Below are positions 15,256 to 23,696 of a stretch of DNA of 64,000 nt, in pieces. The notes beneath the pieces are model-generated. The model made no database searches. It saw only the letters and a list, made by a program, of their open reading frames with translations, and was not told where the DNA came from. This stretch comes from CAVTBT01 sp963733065 (GTDB lineage Bacteria > Actinomycetota > Thermoleophilia > Gaiellales > Gaiellaceae): contig CAVTBT010000004.1 of assembly GCA_963733065.1 (NCBI GenBank), positions 248,001-312,000 of the forward strand, in the 5' to 3' direction. The first letter of the stretch is position 1, and each line of letters starts with the position of its first letter. A program made the position numbers and the translations under genes.

Positions 15256-16237
15256 CGCGAGCTCCTTTCCTGAACGGCCTGATCTTCTCCGACGGATGGT
15301 AGGCGGCGATCCGCCGCACCGTTCCCGACCGCGAGCGCATGACCACGGACTCCGTCTCGGCACCGGCGGCGCTGACGCGCACGCCGCGCAGCAGAGCGCC
15401 GCTCGTGACGCCCGTCGCGGCCACGAAGACGTCGTCGCCGGCCACGAGGTCGTCCTGGGTGAGCACGTGGTCGACGTCGAACCCCGCGTCGACGAGCGCC
15501 GAGCGCTCCTCGTCGCTCCGCGGCCAGAGCCGGCCCTGGAGCGCCCCGCCGAGGCACTTGATCGCGGCGGCGGAGATGACGCCCTCCGGCGTGCCGCCGA
15601 CGCCCATCAGCATGTCGACTCCGGTGAACGCCTGCGCGGCCGCGATCGACGGCGCGACGTCGCCGTCGCGGATGAGATTGACCCGCGCCCCGGCGTCGCG
15701 GAGCTCGGCGATGAGGGCGTCGTGCCGGTCGCGCTCGAGGACGACCACCGTGACCTCGTTCGGCTCCAGGCCCTTGGCCGTGGCCACGCGACGGACGTTC
15801 TCGGTCGGCGTGGCGTCGATGTCGATGGCGTCGGCTGCCTCACGTCCGACCGCGATCTTGTCCATGTAGACGGCGGCGCCCGGAAAGAACATCGCCCCGC
15901 GCTCGGCGACGGCGATCACTGCGATCGCGTTCGGCATGCCGAGCGCCGTCAGGCGGGTGCCCTCCAGCGGGTCGACGGCCACGTCGACCTCGGGCCCGTT
16001 GCCGTTGCCGACCTGCTCGCCGTTGAACAGCATCGGCGCTTCGTCCTTCTCGCCCTCGCCGATCACGACGACGCCGTCCATGTCGACGGTGTCGAGCATG
16101 AGCCGCATCGCGTCGACGGCGGCCTGGTCGGCGCTCTCCTTCGCACCACGCCCCACCCAGCCCGACGCTGCGAGAGCGGCGGCCTCGGTGACGCGAACGA
16201 GCTCGAGCGCGAGGTTCCGGTCCGGCGCGACGCTCAC
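15245..16237 (-). CDS. glpX: Class II fructose-1,6-bisphosphatase (GlpX)
   Basis: Gluconeogenic Mg2+/Mn2+ phosphatase producing fructose 6-phosphate. VVIGEGEKDEAPML and VAVDPLEGTRL are the metal and substrate motifs of the GlpX family; ALGMPNAIAVIAV and LMGVGGTPEGVISAAA are further signatures. 330 residues is standard. A TAGGAT -10 (16248-16253) ends 10 nt before the GTG start, so the message is leaderless or nearly so. It is the first gene of the glpX-aldolase operon. Confidence 0.94.
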   Translation of the reverse strand: MSVAPDRNLALELVRVTEAAALAASGWVGRGAKESADQAAVDAMRLMLDTVDMDGVVVIGEGEKDEAPMLFNGEQVGNGNGPEVDVAVDPLEGTRLTALGMPNAIAVIAVAERGAMFFPGAAVYMDKIAVGREAADAIDIDATPTENVRRVATAKGLEPNEVTVVVLERDRHDALIAELRDAGARVNLIRDGDVAPSIAAAQAFTGVDMLMGVGGTPEGVISAAAIKCLGGALQGRLWPRSDEERSALVDAGFDVDHVLTQDDLVAGDDVFVAATGVTSGALLRGVRVSAAGAETESVVMRSRSGTVRRIAAYHPSEKIRPFRKGARDGR

Positions 16238-16261
16238 TGCGGGCGCGATCCTACCGCGCCG

Positions 16262-17782
16262 CTACATGCGCTCGGGCGGCTCCACCCCGATCAGGTCGAG
16301 GCTGCGTGCAACGACGATCTGGGTGGCACGCACCAGCGCGAGCCGGAACGGCGTTGCCTCGCCGCTGTCGAGCACCCGGTGCTCGTGGTAGAAGCGATGG
16401 AAGTCGTCCGCGACGCGAATGGCGTAGGTCGGCAGCGCGTGCGGCCCGCGCCGCTCGGTCGCCTCGGCGACGACGCCCGGGAACTCGGCGAGGCGCTTGA
16501 CGAGGTCACGCTCCTCCGGGGCGAGCTCGGCCCGCGGCTCCGCCGACGCGGCCGCGTCGCCTGCGTTCCGCAGGATGCCGGCGATCCGCGCATGCGCGTA
16601 CTGGACGTAGTAGACGGGGTTCTTCTGCGTCTTCTCGGCGGCGAGGTCGACGTCGATCTCGATCGCCTGGTCGTGGCCTCGCGAGACGAGGTACCAGCGG
16701 GCGGCGTCGACCCCGACCTCGTCGACGAAGTCGTCGAGGAACACAACGTCGCCACGGCGCTTCGACACCTTCGCCGTCTCGCCGCCGCGGACGAGCGAGA
16801 CCAGCTGGTACAGCAGCACCTCGATTCGCTCGGGGTCGTAGCCGAGCATGCGGCCGACGGCGGCGTACCAGTTGCGCGTCCCGTGGTGGTCGGCGCCGAG
16901 GACGTAGATCGCGCGCGCGAAGCCGCGGTCGAGCTTCTCGGCGAGGTAGACGACGTCGGCGGCGCGATACGTCGGGCCTCCGCCGTCCGAACGGATCAGC
17001 ACCCGGTCCTGCTCGTCGCCGTACGCCGACGAACGGGCCCAGACCGCGCCGTCCCGCTCATAGGTGTCCAGCCGCGGCAGGTACTCCGGCAGCTGCTGCT
17101 GCAGCTCGCTCTGCTTCGCCCACGAGTCGAAGGGGATCCGGAATTGCTCCAGGGAGCCTTCGATCCGCCGCAGCATCTCGGGCACCGGATCGCCCGGGAG
17201 CGTCGCGAGCTCCGCGACGTACTCGCCGACGTAGCCGTCCGCGGGCGGCTCCTCGCCGCGCCTGCGGGCCTCCACCGACGCGCGGAACTTGTCCATCTGC
17301 GCACCCGCGTCGTTGTAGTAGTACTCGCGCTCGACCTCATGCCCGGCGAACTCGAGCAGCCGCGCGAGGGAGTCGCCGTACGCGCCGTTGCGGGCGGCGG
17401 CGACCGTGATCGGGCCGGTCGGGTTCGCGGACACCATCTCGACCTGAACCCGCTCCGATTCGGCCGCCGAACCCGATCCATAGCGGTCGCCGGCGGCCAG
17501 GATCTCGGCCAGCGCCTCCCCGTACCAGGCTGCTTCGAGCCAGAGGTTCACGAACCCGGGCCCTGCGACCTCGGCACGCTCGACCGCGGGCAGCGCCTCG
17601 GCCGCTCCTGCGAGCTCCTCCGCGATCGCCCGCGGCGCCTGGCGGCGCTCCTTCGCGAGCCGGAGCGCGACGGTCGTCGCGTAGTCGCCGTGCGTCGGGT
17701 CGCTCGGGCGCTCGAGCTCGACCGGCGCGCCGGCCGCGCGTGCGAGCTCCTCCTCGAGCCGGGTGACGGCCTCAGCCGGCAA
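16262..17782 (-). CDS. argS: Arginyl-tRNA synthetase with atypical HIGH motif
   Basis: Class I synthetase charging tRNA-Arg. The order is complete: an N-terminal tRNA-recognition domain, VQVEMVSANPTGP, REYYYNDAGAQM, LGADHHGTRNWY, a KMSKS-like AKVSKRRG, and an anticodon-binding helical domain ending in ARSLDLIGVEPPERM. At the HIGH position the usual PLHVGHxR is PITVAAARNGAYGD (124-137), lacking both histidines. 506 residues is somewhat short. The TTG start overlaps the channel gene by 11 nt. Either the lineage has a variant active site or another ArgRS exists. Confidence 0.9.
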   Translation of the reverse strand: MPAEAVTRLEEELARAAGAPVELERPSDPTHGDYATTVALRLAKERRQAPRAIAEELAGAAEALPAVERAEVAGPGFVNLWLEAAWYGEALAEILAAGDRYGSGSAAESERVQVEMVSANPTGPITVAAARNGAYGDSLARLLEFAGHEVEREYYYNDAGAQMDKFRASVEARRRGEEPPADGYVGEYVAELATLPGDPVPEMLRRIEGSLEQFRIPFDSWAKQSELQQQLPEYLPRLDTYERDGAVWARSSAYGDEQDRVLIRSDGGGPTYRAADVVYLAEKLDRGFARAIYVLGADHHGTRNWYAAVGRMLGYDPERIEVLLYQLVSLVRGGETAKVSKRRGDVVFLDDFVDEVGVDAARWYLVSRGHDQAIEIDVDLAAEKTQKNPVYYVQYAHARIAGILRNAGDAAASAEPRAELAPEERDLVKRLAEFPGVVAEATERRGPHALPTYAIRVADDFHRFYHEHRVLDSGEATPFRLALVRATQIVVARSLDLIGVEPPERM

Positions 17783-18797
17783 GGGCGGCGCCCGCTCCCG
17801 GCGCGAAGAGCTCCTCGAGCGCGCTCAGCTCGTCGTTCGTGCCGACCCCGATGAGCACGTCGCCCTCCTCGAGCACGGTGTCCGGATCGGGCGTCGTGTC
17901 GAAGGCGCCGTCGCGCTTGCGCAGGCCGACGACCAGTGCTCCGGTGCGGTGGCGCACGCGCAGCTCGCGGATCGTGCGGCCTGCCTGGCCGCAGACGGCC
18001 GTCACCTCGATCTCCTCGAACCGCAGCTCGGGGCCGCCGTGCGTCGAGACGATGTCGAGGAACGCCGCCACCTGCGGCTTCAACGACAGCTTCGCCATCT
18101 CCATCCCGGCCGCCGCATAGGGCTGGACGACCCGGTCGGCGCCCGCGAGCCGCAGCTTCCGCTCGGCCTCGCCGGTCGATGCCCGCGCGACGATCATCAG
18201 GTCGGAGCGCAAGGCCCGCGCGGAGAGCGTGATGGTGAGGTTGTCGACGTCGGAGTCCGAGGCGGCGATCAGACCTCGCGCGCGCTCGATGCCGGCCTCG
18301 AGCAGATCGGCGTCGGCGGTGCCGTTCCCGACCACGAACGGCACGGCGTCCTCACGCGCGCCGCTGATCGCCTCGTCGCTGAAGTCGAGCACCACGTACG
18401 GCACGTCGGCGGCCGCGAGCTCGTGCCCGCCCCGGCGGCCGACCCGCCCGTATCCGCAGATGATGTAGTGGTCACGCATCGCGTCGATCGCCTTTCGCCG
18501 CCGCCGATCGGCCCATGCCCCTCCGACCACGCCCTGTGCGATCGCCTCGACGATGGCACCGGCGACGTACGCGAAGATTGCCAGCCCGAGCAGGAGCAGG
18601 ACGATCGTGAAGAGCGCGATCCCGGTCGAGTCGGCGCTCGAGTCGATGCCGCTCAGCGAGACCGTGAGCACGGATCGATAGAGCGAGTCGATCCAGCCCT
18701 CGTCGCCGATGGCGCGGAAGCCGAGCGTGCCGACGGCGAGCAGGACGGCGAGCGCCGCGACCGCAAGGCCGAAGCGGCGCCAGCTCGAGGAGTACAC
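17772..18797 (-). CDS. Two-helix ion channel with RCK (TrkA-N/TrkA-C) domain
   Basis: A membrane protein with two helices (residues 9-27 and 60-83) around a pore loop, then a Rossmann NAD-binding TrkA-N domain (YIICGYGRVGRRGG, near 108-122) and a TrkA-C domain (GALVVGLRKRDG, LEEGDVLIGVG). The architecture is that of Kch/MthK potassium channels. The filter position reads TVSLSGIDSS (45-54) instead of TVGYG, so potassium selectivity is doubtful. A leaderless promoter shared with the divergent DUF3467 gene lies 7 nt upstream of the GTG. It overlaps argS. Confidence 0.85.
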   Translation of the reverse strand: MYSSSWRRFGLAVAALAVLLAVGTLGFRAIGDEGWIDSLYRSVLTVSLSGIDSSADSTGIALFTIVLLLLGLAIFAYVAGAIVEAIAQGVVGGAWADRRRRKAIDAMRDHYIICGYGRVGRRGGHELAAADVPYVVLDFSDEAISGAREDAVPFVVGNGTADADLLEAGIERARGLIAASDSDVDNLTITLSARALRSDLMIVARASTGEAERKLRLAGADRVVQPYAAAGMEMAKLSLKPQVAAFLDIVSTHGGPELRFEEIEVTAVCGQAGRTIRELRVRHRTGALVVGLRKRDGAFDTTPDPDTVLEEGDVLIGVGTNDELSALEELFAPGAGAALAG

Positions 18798-18803
18798 GGG
18801 GCG

Positions 18804-18810
18804 TAGTATC
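18804..18810. promoter_or_regulatory. Bidirectional -10 (TAGTATC), channel gene / DUF3467
   Basis: Read forward, TAGTAT (18804-18809) ends 8 nt before the GTG at 18818. Read backward, GATACT (18810-18805) ends 7 nt before the GTG at 18797. The two start codons are separated by 20 bp, so both transcripts would be leaderless. Confidence 0.65.
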
Positions 18811-18817
18811 CAGCACG

Positions 18818-19120
18818 GTGGACGACGTGGACGACGAGGGCGCCGAGCGCCGTCTCAACATCCAGATCGACGAGAAGCACCTCTCTGGCGTCTACGCGAA
18901 CTTCGCCAACGTCAGCTTCTCGGACTACGAGTTCACGATCACGTTCGCCCGCATCGACCACGAGGTCGAGGAGGGGGACATGCCCGGAGTCGTCGTCTCC
19001 CGGGTGAACATGTCGCAGCGCTTCACGAAGGAGCTGCTCGACGCGATCCAGGACGCGTGGTCGAAGTACGCCACCGTCAAGGGGATCCAGGACCTCCCGG
19101 AGACGCCGCCGCGCGACTGA
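18818..19120 (+). CDS. DUF3467 domain protein
   Basis: A 100-residue soluble protein matching the DUF3467 pattern: LNIQIDEKHLSGVYANFANV, SDYEFTITFARID, VVVSRVNMSQRFTKELLDAIQ and a short tail. Members are small beta-rich proteins of unknown role found across bacteria. The GTG start directly follows a -10 element, so the mRNA is leaderless. The last 44 nt overlap, tail to tail, the end of the M48 protease gene. Confidence 0.8.
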   Translation: MDDVDDEGAERRLNIQIDEKHLSGVYANFANVSFSDYEFTITFARIDHEVEEGDMPGVVVSRVNMSQRFTKELLDAIQDAWSKYATVKGIQDLPETPPRD

Positions 19121-20264
19121 GCGCGACCCGCTCGGCGAGGGTCGGATGGGTGCCGTTCAGGGCGTGCCAGAGCGCCGGCGGGTCGGGATCGGTGAGGCTC
19201 GTCCTGGTAAAGCGCCGGAAGAGGGCCTCCGCCCCGTCGGTGTCCCCCGTCGCGCGGAGCGCCAGCCAGTCCGCTTCGCGCTCGTAGCGACGCGAGACGG
19301 CGTTCGCGAGCGGGCTGAGGGCGAGCGCGAGGAGCACGGCGACGAGCGCTGCGAGCGGGACGTCGGACGGTCGCCGCAGATCGGTGAGCCGGAACAGGAG
19401 CCACGTGCACGGCAGCGCGAGCAGCGCGAACCACGCCAGCCCCTTCTCGACATGCCGGCGGGCGACGTGCGCGAGCTCGTGCGCGGCGACGAAGCGCACC
19501 TCGCCCGCGGCGACGTCCGGGGCGAGCAGGGTGTCCCAGAGCACGACGGTGGTGGTCGGCGGCGCGCCAACCGCCTCGGCGTTCACCGCACGCGTCCGTT
19601 CCGCGGCGCGGCGCACCTCGACGCGGACGTCGTCGACGCCGAGCTCGGCGCCGAGCGCGCGGATCTCCGCGCGGAGCCGCTCGTCGCGCAGGGGCTCGAG
19701 CCGCGGCGACAGGAGCAGCGGGCCTGCCAGCACGTACGCCGCGGCCAGCCCGACCAGCGCCGCCCATGCGGCGAGCCATGCGAACCGTCCGAGCCGGCGC
19801 GCGAGGAAGACGACCGCCGCCGACGCCAGCGCCGCCACGACGAGCTGCCCGACGAGCCACGGCCACCCGCCGAGGAGGTACGACGCATAGTCGAGCTCCG
19901 AGACGTCGTGGCGACGCCGCCACCAGTGCCGCGCCACGGCGACCGGTACGCGCACGACCCAGAGCGCGGCGACAAGGCCGGCTCCGAACAGGGCCGCCCG
20001 CACGAGCGGTGGGCCGACGAGGAGCCGGCCCAGCGCCAGTCGGTGCCTCGCGGCAAGCATGAGTACCGCGAGCTGCGCCGCCAGCGACGCCACGAGCAGC
20101 ACGCGCAGCAGCGTCGCGTAGCGGGCGTTGTCGGACACTGTCTCGACGCCGAAGACGCCCGCCGCGTCGATGACCGGCACCACGAGGTTCCCCGGCACGT
20201 CGGTCTGCCACAGCAGCGCGCCCGCCGCGATCCAGACCGCCGTTAGGGTCGCCGCCACGGCCAT
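19077..20264 (-). CDS. M48-family membrane metalloprotease
   Basis: A zinc protease of the CAAX-protease-1/HtpX type. The N-terminal half has several membrane helices. VAAHELAHVARRHVEKGL carries the HExxH zinc site, and YEREADWLALRATGD the third ligand Glu. A segment near the end, GTHPTLAERVALS, is the typical M48 'HP(S/T)' motif. The ATG chosen overlaps the start codon of the divergent phosphoesterase (CATG); a start 24 nt upstream would overlap it further. The protein ends inside the DUF3467 gene. It is probably involved in membrane protein turnover. Confidence 0.88.
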   Translation of the reverse strand: MAVAATLTAVWIAAGALLWQTDVPGNLVVPVIDAAGVFGVETVSDNARYATLLRVLLVASLAAQLAVLMLAARHRLALGRLLVGPPLVRAALFGAGLVAALWVVRVPVAVARHWWRRRHDVSELDYASYLLGGWPWLVGQLVVAALASAAVVFLARRLGRFAWLAAWAALVGLAAAYVLAGPLLLSPRLEPLRDERLRAEIRALGAELGVDDVRVEVRRAAERTRAVNAEAVGAPPTTTVVLWDTLLAPDVAAGEVRFVAAHELAHVARRHVEKGLAWFALLALPCTWLLFRLTDLRRPSDVPLAALVAVLLALALSPLANAVSRRYEREADWLALRATGDTDGAEALFRRFTRTSLTDPDPPALWHALNGTHPTLAERVALSRAAASPGGPGSP

Positions 20265-20997
20265 GCGCGTCGCCGTCATCTCCGACATTCACGCAAATCT
20301 CCCCGCGCTGGACGCCGTGCTGGCGGCGATCGACAGCGATTCGCCGGACGAGGTGTGGTGCCTGGGCGACCTCGTCGGCTACGGCCCGCACCCGAACGAG
20401 ACGGTCGAGCGGGTGCGCGACCGGGCGGACGTCGTGCTCGCCGGGAACCACGACCTCGCAGCGATCGGCAAGGTCGGAACCGACGAGTTCGGCGGCGACG
20501 CGGGTCCTGCGATCCAGTGGACGCAGGGCGTCCTGTCCGAGCGTTCGCGGTCCTTCCTGGCCGCCCTCGAGCCGAAGGGCGTCCGCGCCGGGTTCGGCCT
20601 GTACCACGGCAGCCCGCGCGATCCCATCTGGGAGTACGTGCTGGACGGGCACACCGCCGCCGCCGCGCTCGCCGCCGCGCCCGAGCGCCACGTGCTCGTC
20701 GGCCACAGCCACGTGGCGCTCCGCGTCGAGATCGCAGACGACGGCGCCGCTGCCAGCGCGGGGCTCGCCCCCGACGGCACGGACGTCGACCTCGCCGCCG
20801 GCCGCGGTCTCTTCAACCCTGGCTCGGTCGGCCAGCCGCGCGACGGCGATCCGCGCGCAGCGCTGCTCGTGATTGACACAGAGTCCGCACGGGCAACGTT
20901 CCGCCGAGTCGATTACCCGATCGCCGAGACGCAGGCCGCCGTGCGTGCCGTGGGCCTCCCCGAGGGGCTCGCGGCGCGCCTGGAGCACGGTCTGTAA
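20263..20997 (+). CDS. Calcineurin-like metallophosphoesterase
   Basis: A 244-residue binuclear-metal phosphoesterase. All blocks are visible: DIHAN (D-x-H), GDLVGYGP, GNHD, the YHGSPRDPIWE histidine and GHSHVALR. It resembles the small YfcE/serine-threonine-phosphatase-like group that often hydrolyses cyclic nucleotides or model diesters. The ATG shares bases with the divergent M48 start. A TAGGGT (20244-20249) sits 13 nt upstream inside the M48 gene and may be its -10. Confidence 0.88.
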   Translation: MRVAVISDIHANLPALDAVLAAIDSDSPDEVWCLGDLVGYGPHPNETVERVRDRADVVLAGNHDLAAIGKVGTDEFGGDAGPAIQWTQGVLSERSRSFLAALEPKGVRAGFGLYHGSPRDPIWEYVLDGHTAAAALAAAPERHVLVGHSHVALRVEIADDGAAASAGLAPDGTDVDLAAGRGLFNPGSVGQPRDGDPRAALLVIDTESARATFRRVDYPIAETQAAVRAVGLPEGLAARLEHGL

Positions 20998-21023
20998 CGG
21001 CGGCCCGACCGAAGGAGACGACC

Positions 21024-21569
21024 ATGCCCAGAGCACGAAGCGCGTCGACCCGCCGCCGCAGGGCCGCGAGTCGGCGCCCGACCCCGGAGCTGACCAACCT
21101 CGAGGCGAAGCTCGGCGAGGTGATCGGCCTGGCGATGGCGGCGCAGGGGGCGACCGACAAGATCGCGAAGCTCACCGGCGACCGCGAGCTGAAGCGCACG
21201 CTGAAGACGATGAAGAGCGAGGCCGCCGCCGGCGAGAAGGGCGGCGCGGAGGTCGCCGGCACCTTCTCGGGCAAGAAGGGCGCGATCATGAAGGAAGCCC
21301 GCGAGGTCCGGCAGAAGGCGACGAAGATGATGTCGACGTACCTCGGCCGCAGCGCCGACGGGCTCGACGGCTTCGAGTTCCTGACCATGGCCGAGGCGGC
21401 TGAAGTCGGTCACTGGACGGTGCTGGACGAGCTCAACAAGCAGGCGAAGCACGCAGGCATCCGGCAGTTGACCCGCACGCAGCTGCCGATTCAGCGCCGG
21501 CACCTCAAGGAAGCGATGGCGGGCAGCGTCCGGCTCGCGGCGAAGGAGGACGCGAACGGGGCGGCCTGA
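21024..21569 (+). CDS. Hypothetical helical (ferritin/YciE-like) protein
   Basis: A 181-residue protein. After a basic N-terminus (RARSASTRRRRAASRR) comes a set of long helices: LTNLEAKLGEVIGLAMAAQG, KIAKLTGDRELKRTLKTM, FEFLTMAEAAEVGHWTVLDE and RRHLKEAMAGSVRLAA. Glutamate/histidine-bearing helices of this sort suggest a four-helix bundle like DUF892/YciE ferritin-like proteins. I cannot see a complete EXXH metal pair, so this is an impression only. AAGGAGACG lies just before the ATG. It is 26 bp behind the phosphoesterase and possibly in the same transcript. Confidence 0.6.
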   Translation: MPRARSASTRRRRAASRRPTPELTNLEAKLGEVIGLAMAAQGATDKIAKLTGDRELKRTLKTMKSEAAAGEKGGAEVAGTFSGKKGAIMKEAREVRQKATKMMSTYLGRSADGLDGFEFLTMAEAAEVGHWTVLDELNKQAKHAGIRQLTRTQLPIQRRHLKEAMAGSVRLAAKEDANGAA

Positions 21570-21590
21570 CGGGCCGCCTCGCCGTCGCCG

Positions 21591-22193
21591 CTACGACCGT
21601 GCCGGCTCGGACGCGGCGGCGGCCGGGGCTTCCCGCTCGTCGCCGTACGTGATGCCCTCGCGGGCGAGCGCCAGCTGTACCTCTTCGCGCGCCTTGTAGA
21701 TCCGCCACTTCACGGTCGCGAGCGTGATCTCGAGCGAGTCCGCGATCTCCGTGTAGGACAGACCGACGACGTCGCGCAGCAGCAGCGCCATCTTCAGGTC
21801 GACGTTCAGATGCTCGACCGCCCGCCAGACGGCGTCGATCGCCTCGACGCGCTCGAACGGCGCGTCCACGACCTCGAGCGGCGGGATGTCGTCGAGCGTC
21901 ACGACCGCGCGCGGGCGGCGCTCGAGCGCCCGCAACTCGTCCAGGACGCGGTTCTTCGTCACCTGGAACAGCCACGTCGTGAAGCGGCACCGCAGCGAGA
22001 AGCTCGAGAGGCCCTGATAGACGCGGAGGAAGACCTCCTGCGTCAGATCCTCGGCGAGCGCACGGTCACCGACGAGGCGCAGAACGTAGTTGTAGACGGG
22101 AAGCTCGTACGCTCGGACGATGAGCGAGAACGCTCTCTCGTCGCCGCGCTGTGCCTTCCGCAGAACCCCGAGGTCAGGCTGTGGGAGCGCCAA
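21591..22193 (-). CDS. ECF-type RNA polymerase sigma factor
   Basis: A 200-residue sigma-70-family factor with region 2 (RAYELPVYNYVLRLVGDRAL, AEDLTQEVFLRVYQGLSSF, RFTTWLFQVTKNRVLDELR) and region 4 (LLLRDVVGLSYTEIADSLEI, TLATVKWRIYKAREEVQ). No anti-sigma gene is adjacent. The TTG start lies 8 nt behind a consensus TATACT, so translation is probably leaderless. The start is inferred from that spacing; there is no ribosome-binding site. The regulon is unknown. Confidence 0.9.
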   Translation of the reverse strand: MALPQPDLGVLRKAQRGDERAFSLIVRAYELPVYNYVLRLVGDRALAEDLTQEVFLRVYQGLSSFSLRCRFTTWLFQVTKNRVLDELRALERRPRAVVTLDDIPPLEVVDAPFERVEAIDAVWRAVEHLNVDLKMALLLRDVVGLSYTEIADSLEITLATVKWRIYKAREEVQLALAREGITYGDEREAPAAAASEPARS

Positions 22194-22201
22194 GTCGCCG
22201 G

Positions 22202-22207
22202 AGTATA
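22202..22207 (-). promoter_or_regulatory. -10 element (TATACT) for the sigma-factor gene
   Basis: On the minus strand TATACT ends 8 nt before the TTG start codon. It is the closest match to the TATAAT consensus among the leaderless promoters here. Confidence 0.6.
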
Positions 22208-22214
22208 GCCCCCG

Positions 22215-23696
22215 TCAGCGGATATCGAGTAAAGCTTTTCCGGACATCTCGACCGGCTGCTCGACGCCCAGCAGAGCGAGGATCGTGGGCGCGAGGTCGC
22301 TCAGTTCGCCGTCGGTGCGAAGGTCCTGACCGGCGGCCGTGAGGATCAGCGGCACGGGGTTCGTCGTGTGCGCCGTATGCGGGCTGATGCCGTCCGGCTC
22401 GAGCATCGTCTCGGCGTTTCCGTGGTCGGCGGTCACGAGACACACACCGCCTGCCGCCGCCACGGCGTCCACCACCCGGCCGAGACAGGCGTCGACGGTC
22501 TCGACCGCCCGTACCACCGCCGGAATCGACCCCGTGTGCCCGACCATGTCGGGATTCGCGAAGTTGACGACCGCGAATGCGTAGCCGCGGCCGATCTCCT
22601 CGCAGACCCGGGCCGTCAGCTCGTCCGCCGCCATCTCCGGCCTGTAGTCGTAGCTCGGCACGTCGCGGGGCGACGGCACGAGGATGCGCGTCTCCCCCTC
22701 CCACTCCGTCTCCACGCCGCCGTTGAAGAAGTAGGTGACGTGCGCGTACTTCTCGGTCTCAGCCGCGTGCAGCTGCTGCAGGCCATGGGTCGCCAGTACC
22801 TCGGCAAGCGTCTTCGGCACCTCCTGCTCCGCGAAGGCCACCGGGCAGGAGAACGTCTCCCGGTAGACGGTCATCGTCGTCAGGTCGCGTCCGACGGAGA
22901 GCAGCCGCACAGAGAGCTGGCGAGCGCGGTCGGGGCGGAAGTTGAAGAAGATCGCCGCGTCGTCCGCCGCCAGCCGCGGCGCTCCGTCGACGACCAGCGG
23001 CTCGATGAACTCGTCGGTCACGCCGGCGTCGTAGCTTTCTTGCACCGCGTCCAGGATGCTATGGACCTGGGCGCCCTTGCCCGTGGTGATCGCGGCCAGC
23101 GCCCGCTCGGTCCGGTCCCAGCGACCGTCTCGATCCATGGCGTAGTAGCGCCCGACGACCGTCGCGACTCGGTCCTGCGGCAGCTCGGCGAGATCGCGCA
23201 CGGCCGACGTGGGCGAGACGTCGCGCCCATCCGTGAATGCGTGGATCCACGTACGAGCGGCCATGTCTTCGCGTTCCGCGAGCTCGAGCAGCGCCCGCAG
23301 GTGGTCGATGTGCGAGTGGACGCCGCCGTACGAGACCAGGCCGAGCAGGTGAACGTCGCCGCCGCGCTCCTTCGCCCGCCTGAATGCGCCGACGAGCGCC
23401 CCGTTCTCGAAGAACGAGCCGTCGCTGACCGCGACGTTCACGCGCTGCAGGTCCTGGAACAGGATCCGCCCGGAGCCGATCGTGAGGTGACCGACCTCGG
23501 AGTTCCCCATCTGACCCGGCGGCAGGCCGACTGCTCCCCCGGAAGCCTCGAGCGTCGCGTGCGGGAAGTCGCGCCAGAGCCGGTCGAAGACCGGTGTGTC
23601 GGCGAGCTCGACGGCGTTGCCCGGGCCGGCTGGGGCGCAGCCCCAGCCGTCGAGGATCACCAGCGCTACGAGGGGATGCGCGCCGCCGTCTCGCAA
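22215..23696 (-). CDS. gpmI: 2,3-bisphosphoglycerate-independent phosphoglycerate mutase
   Basis: Interconverts 3- and 2-phosphoglycerate using two Mn2+ ions. VILDGWG starts the phosphatase fold, MGNSEVGH contains the phosphorylated catalytic Ser, IHAFTDGRDVSP the transferase-domain site, FFNFRPDRARQL a substrate site, and VVNFANPDMVGHTG with VTADHGNAE the metal ligands. No ATG precedes the first strand. TTG at 23696 (31-nt overlap with tpiA) gives 493 residues; GTG at 23660 is an alternative. It follows tpiA on the same message. Confidence 0.92.
   Translation of the reverse strand: MRDGGAHPLVALVILDGWGCAPAGPGNAVELADTPVFDRLWRDFPHATLEASGGAVGLPPGQMGNSEVGHLTIGSGRILFQDLQRVNVAVSDGSFFENGALVGAFRRAKERGGDVHLLGLVSYGGVHSHIDHLRALLELAEREDMAARTWIHAFTDGRDVSPTSAVRDLAELPQDRVATVVGRYYAMDRDGRWDRTERALAAITTGKGAQVHSILDAVQESYDAGVTDEFIEPLVVDGAPRLAADDAAIFFNFRPDRARQLSVRLLSVGRDLTTMTVYRETFSCPVAFAEQEVPKTLAEVLATHGLQQLHAAETEKYAHVTYFFNGGVETEWEGETRILVPSPRDVPSYDYRPEMAADELTARVCEEIGRGYAFAVVNFANPDMVGHTGSIPAVVRAVETVDACLGRVVDAVAAAGGVCLVTADHGNAETMLEPDGISPHTAHTTNPVPLILTAAGQDLRTDGELSDLAPTILALLGVEQPVEMSGKALLDIR

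Noticed and set aside
15167..17854. An 895-codon plus-strand open frame opposite the aldolase, glpX and argS
   Set aside because: Composition is typical of antisense frames (R, D, L, A, V repeats) and it has no recognisable motif, while the opposite strand encodes three textbook enzymes.
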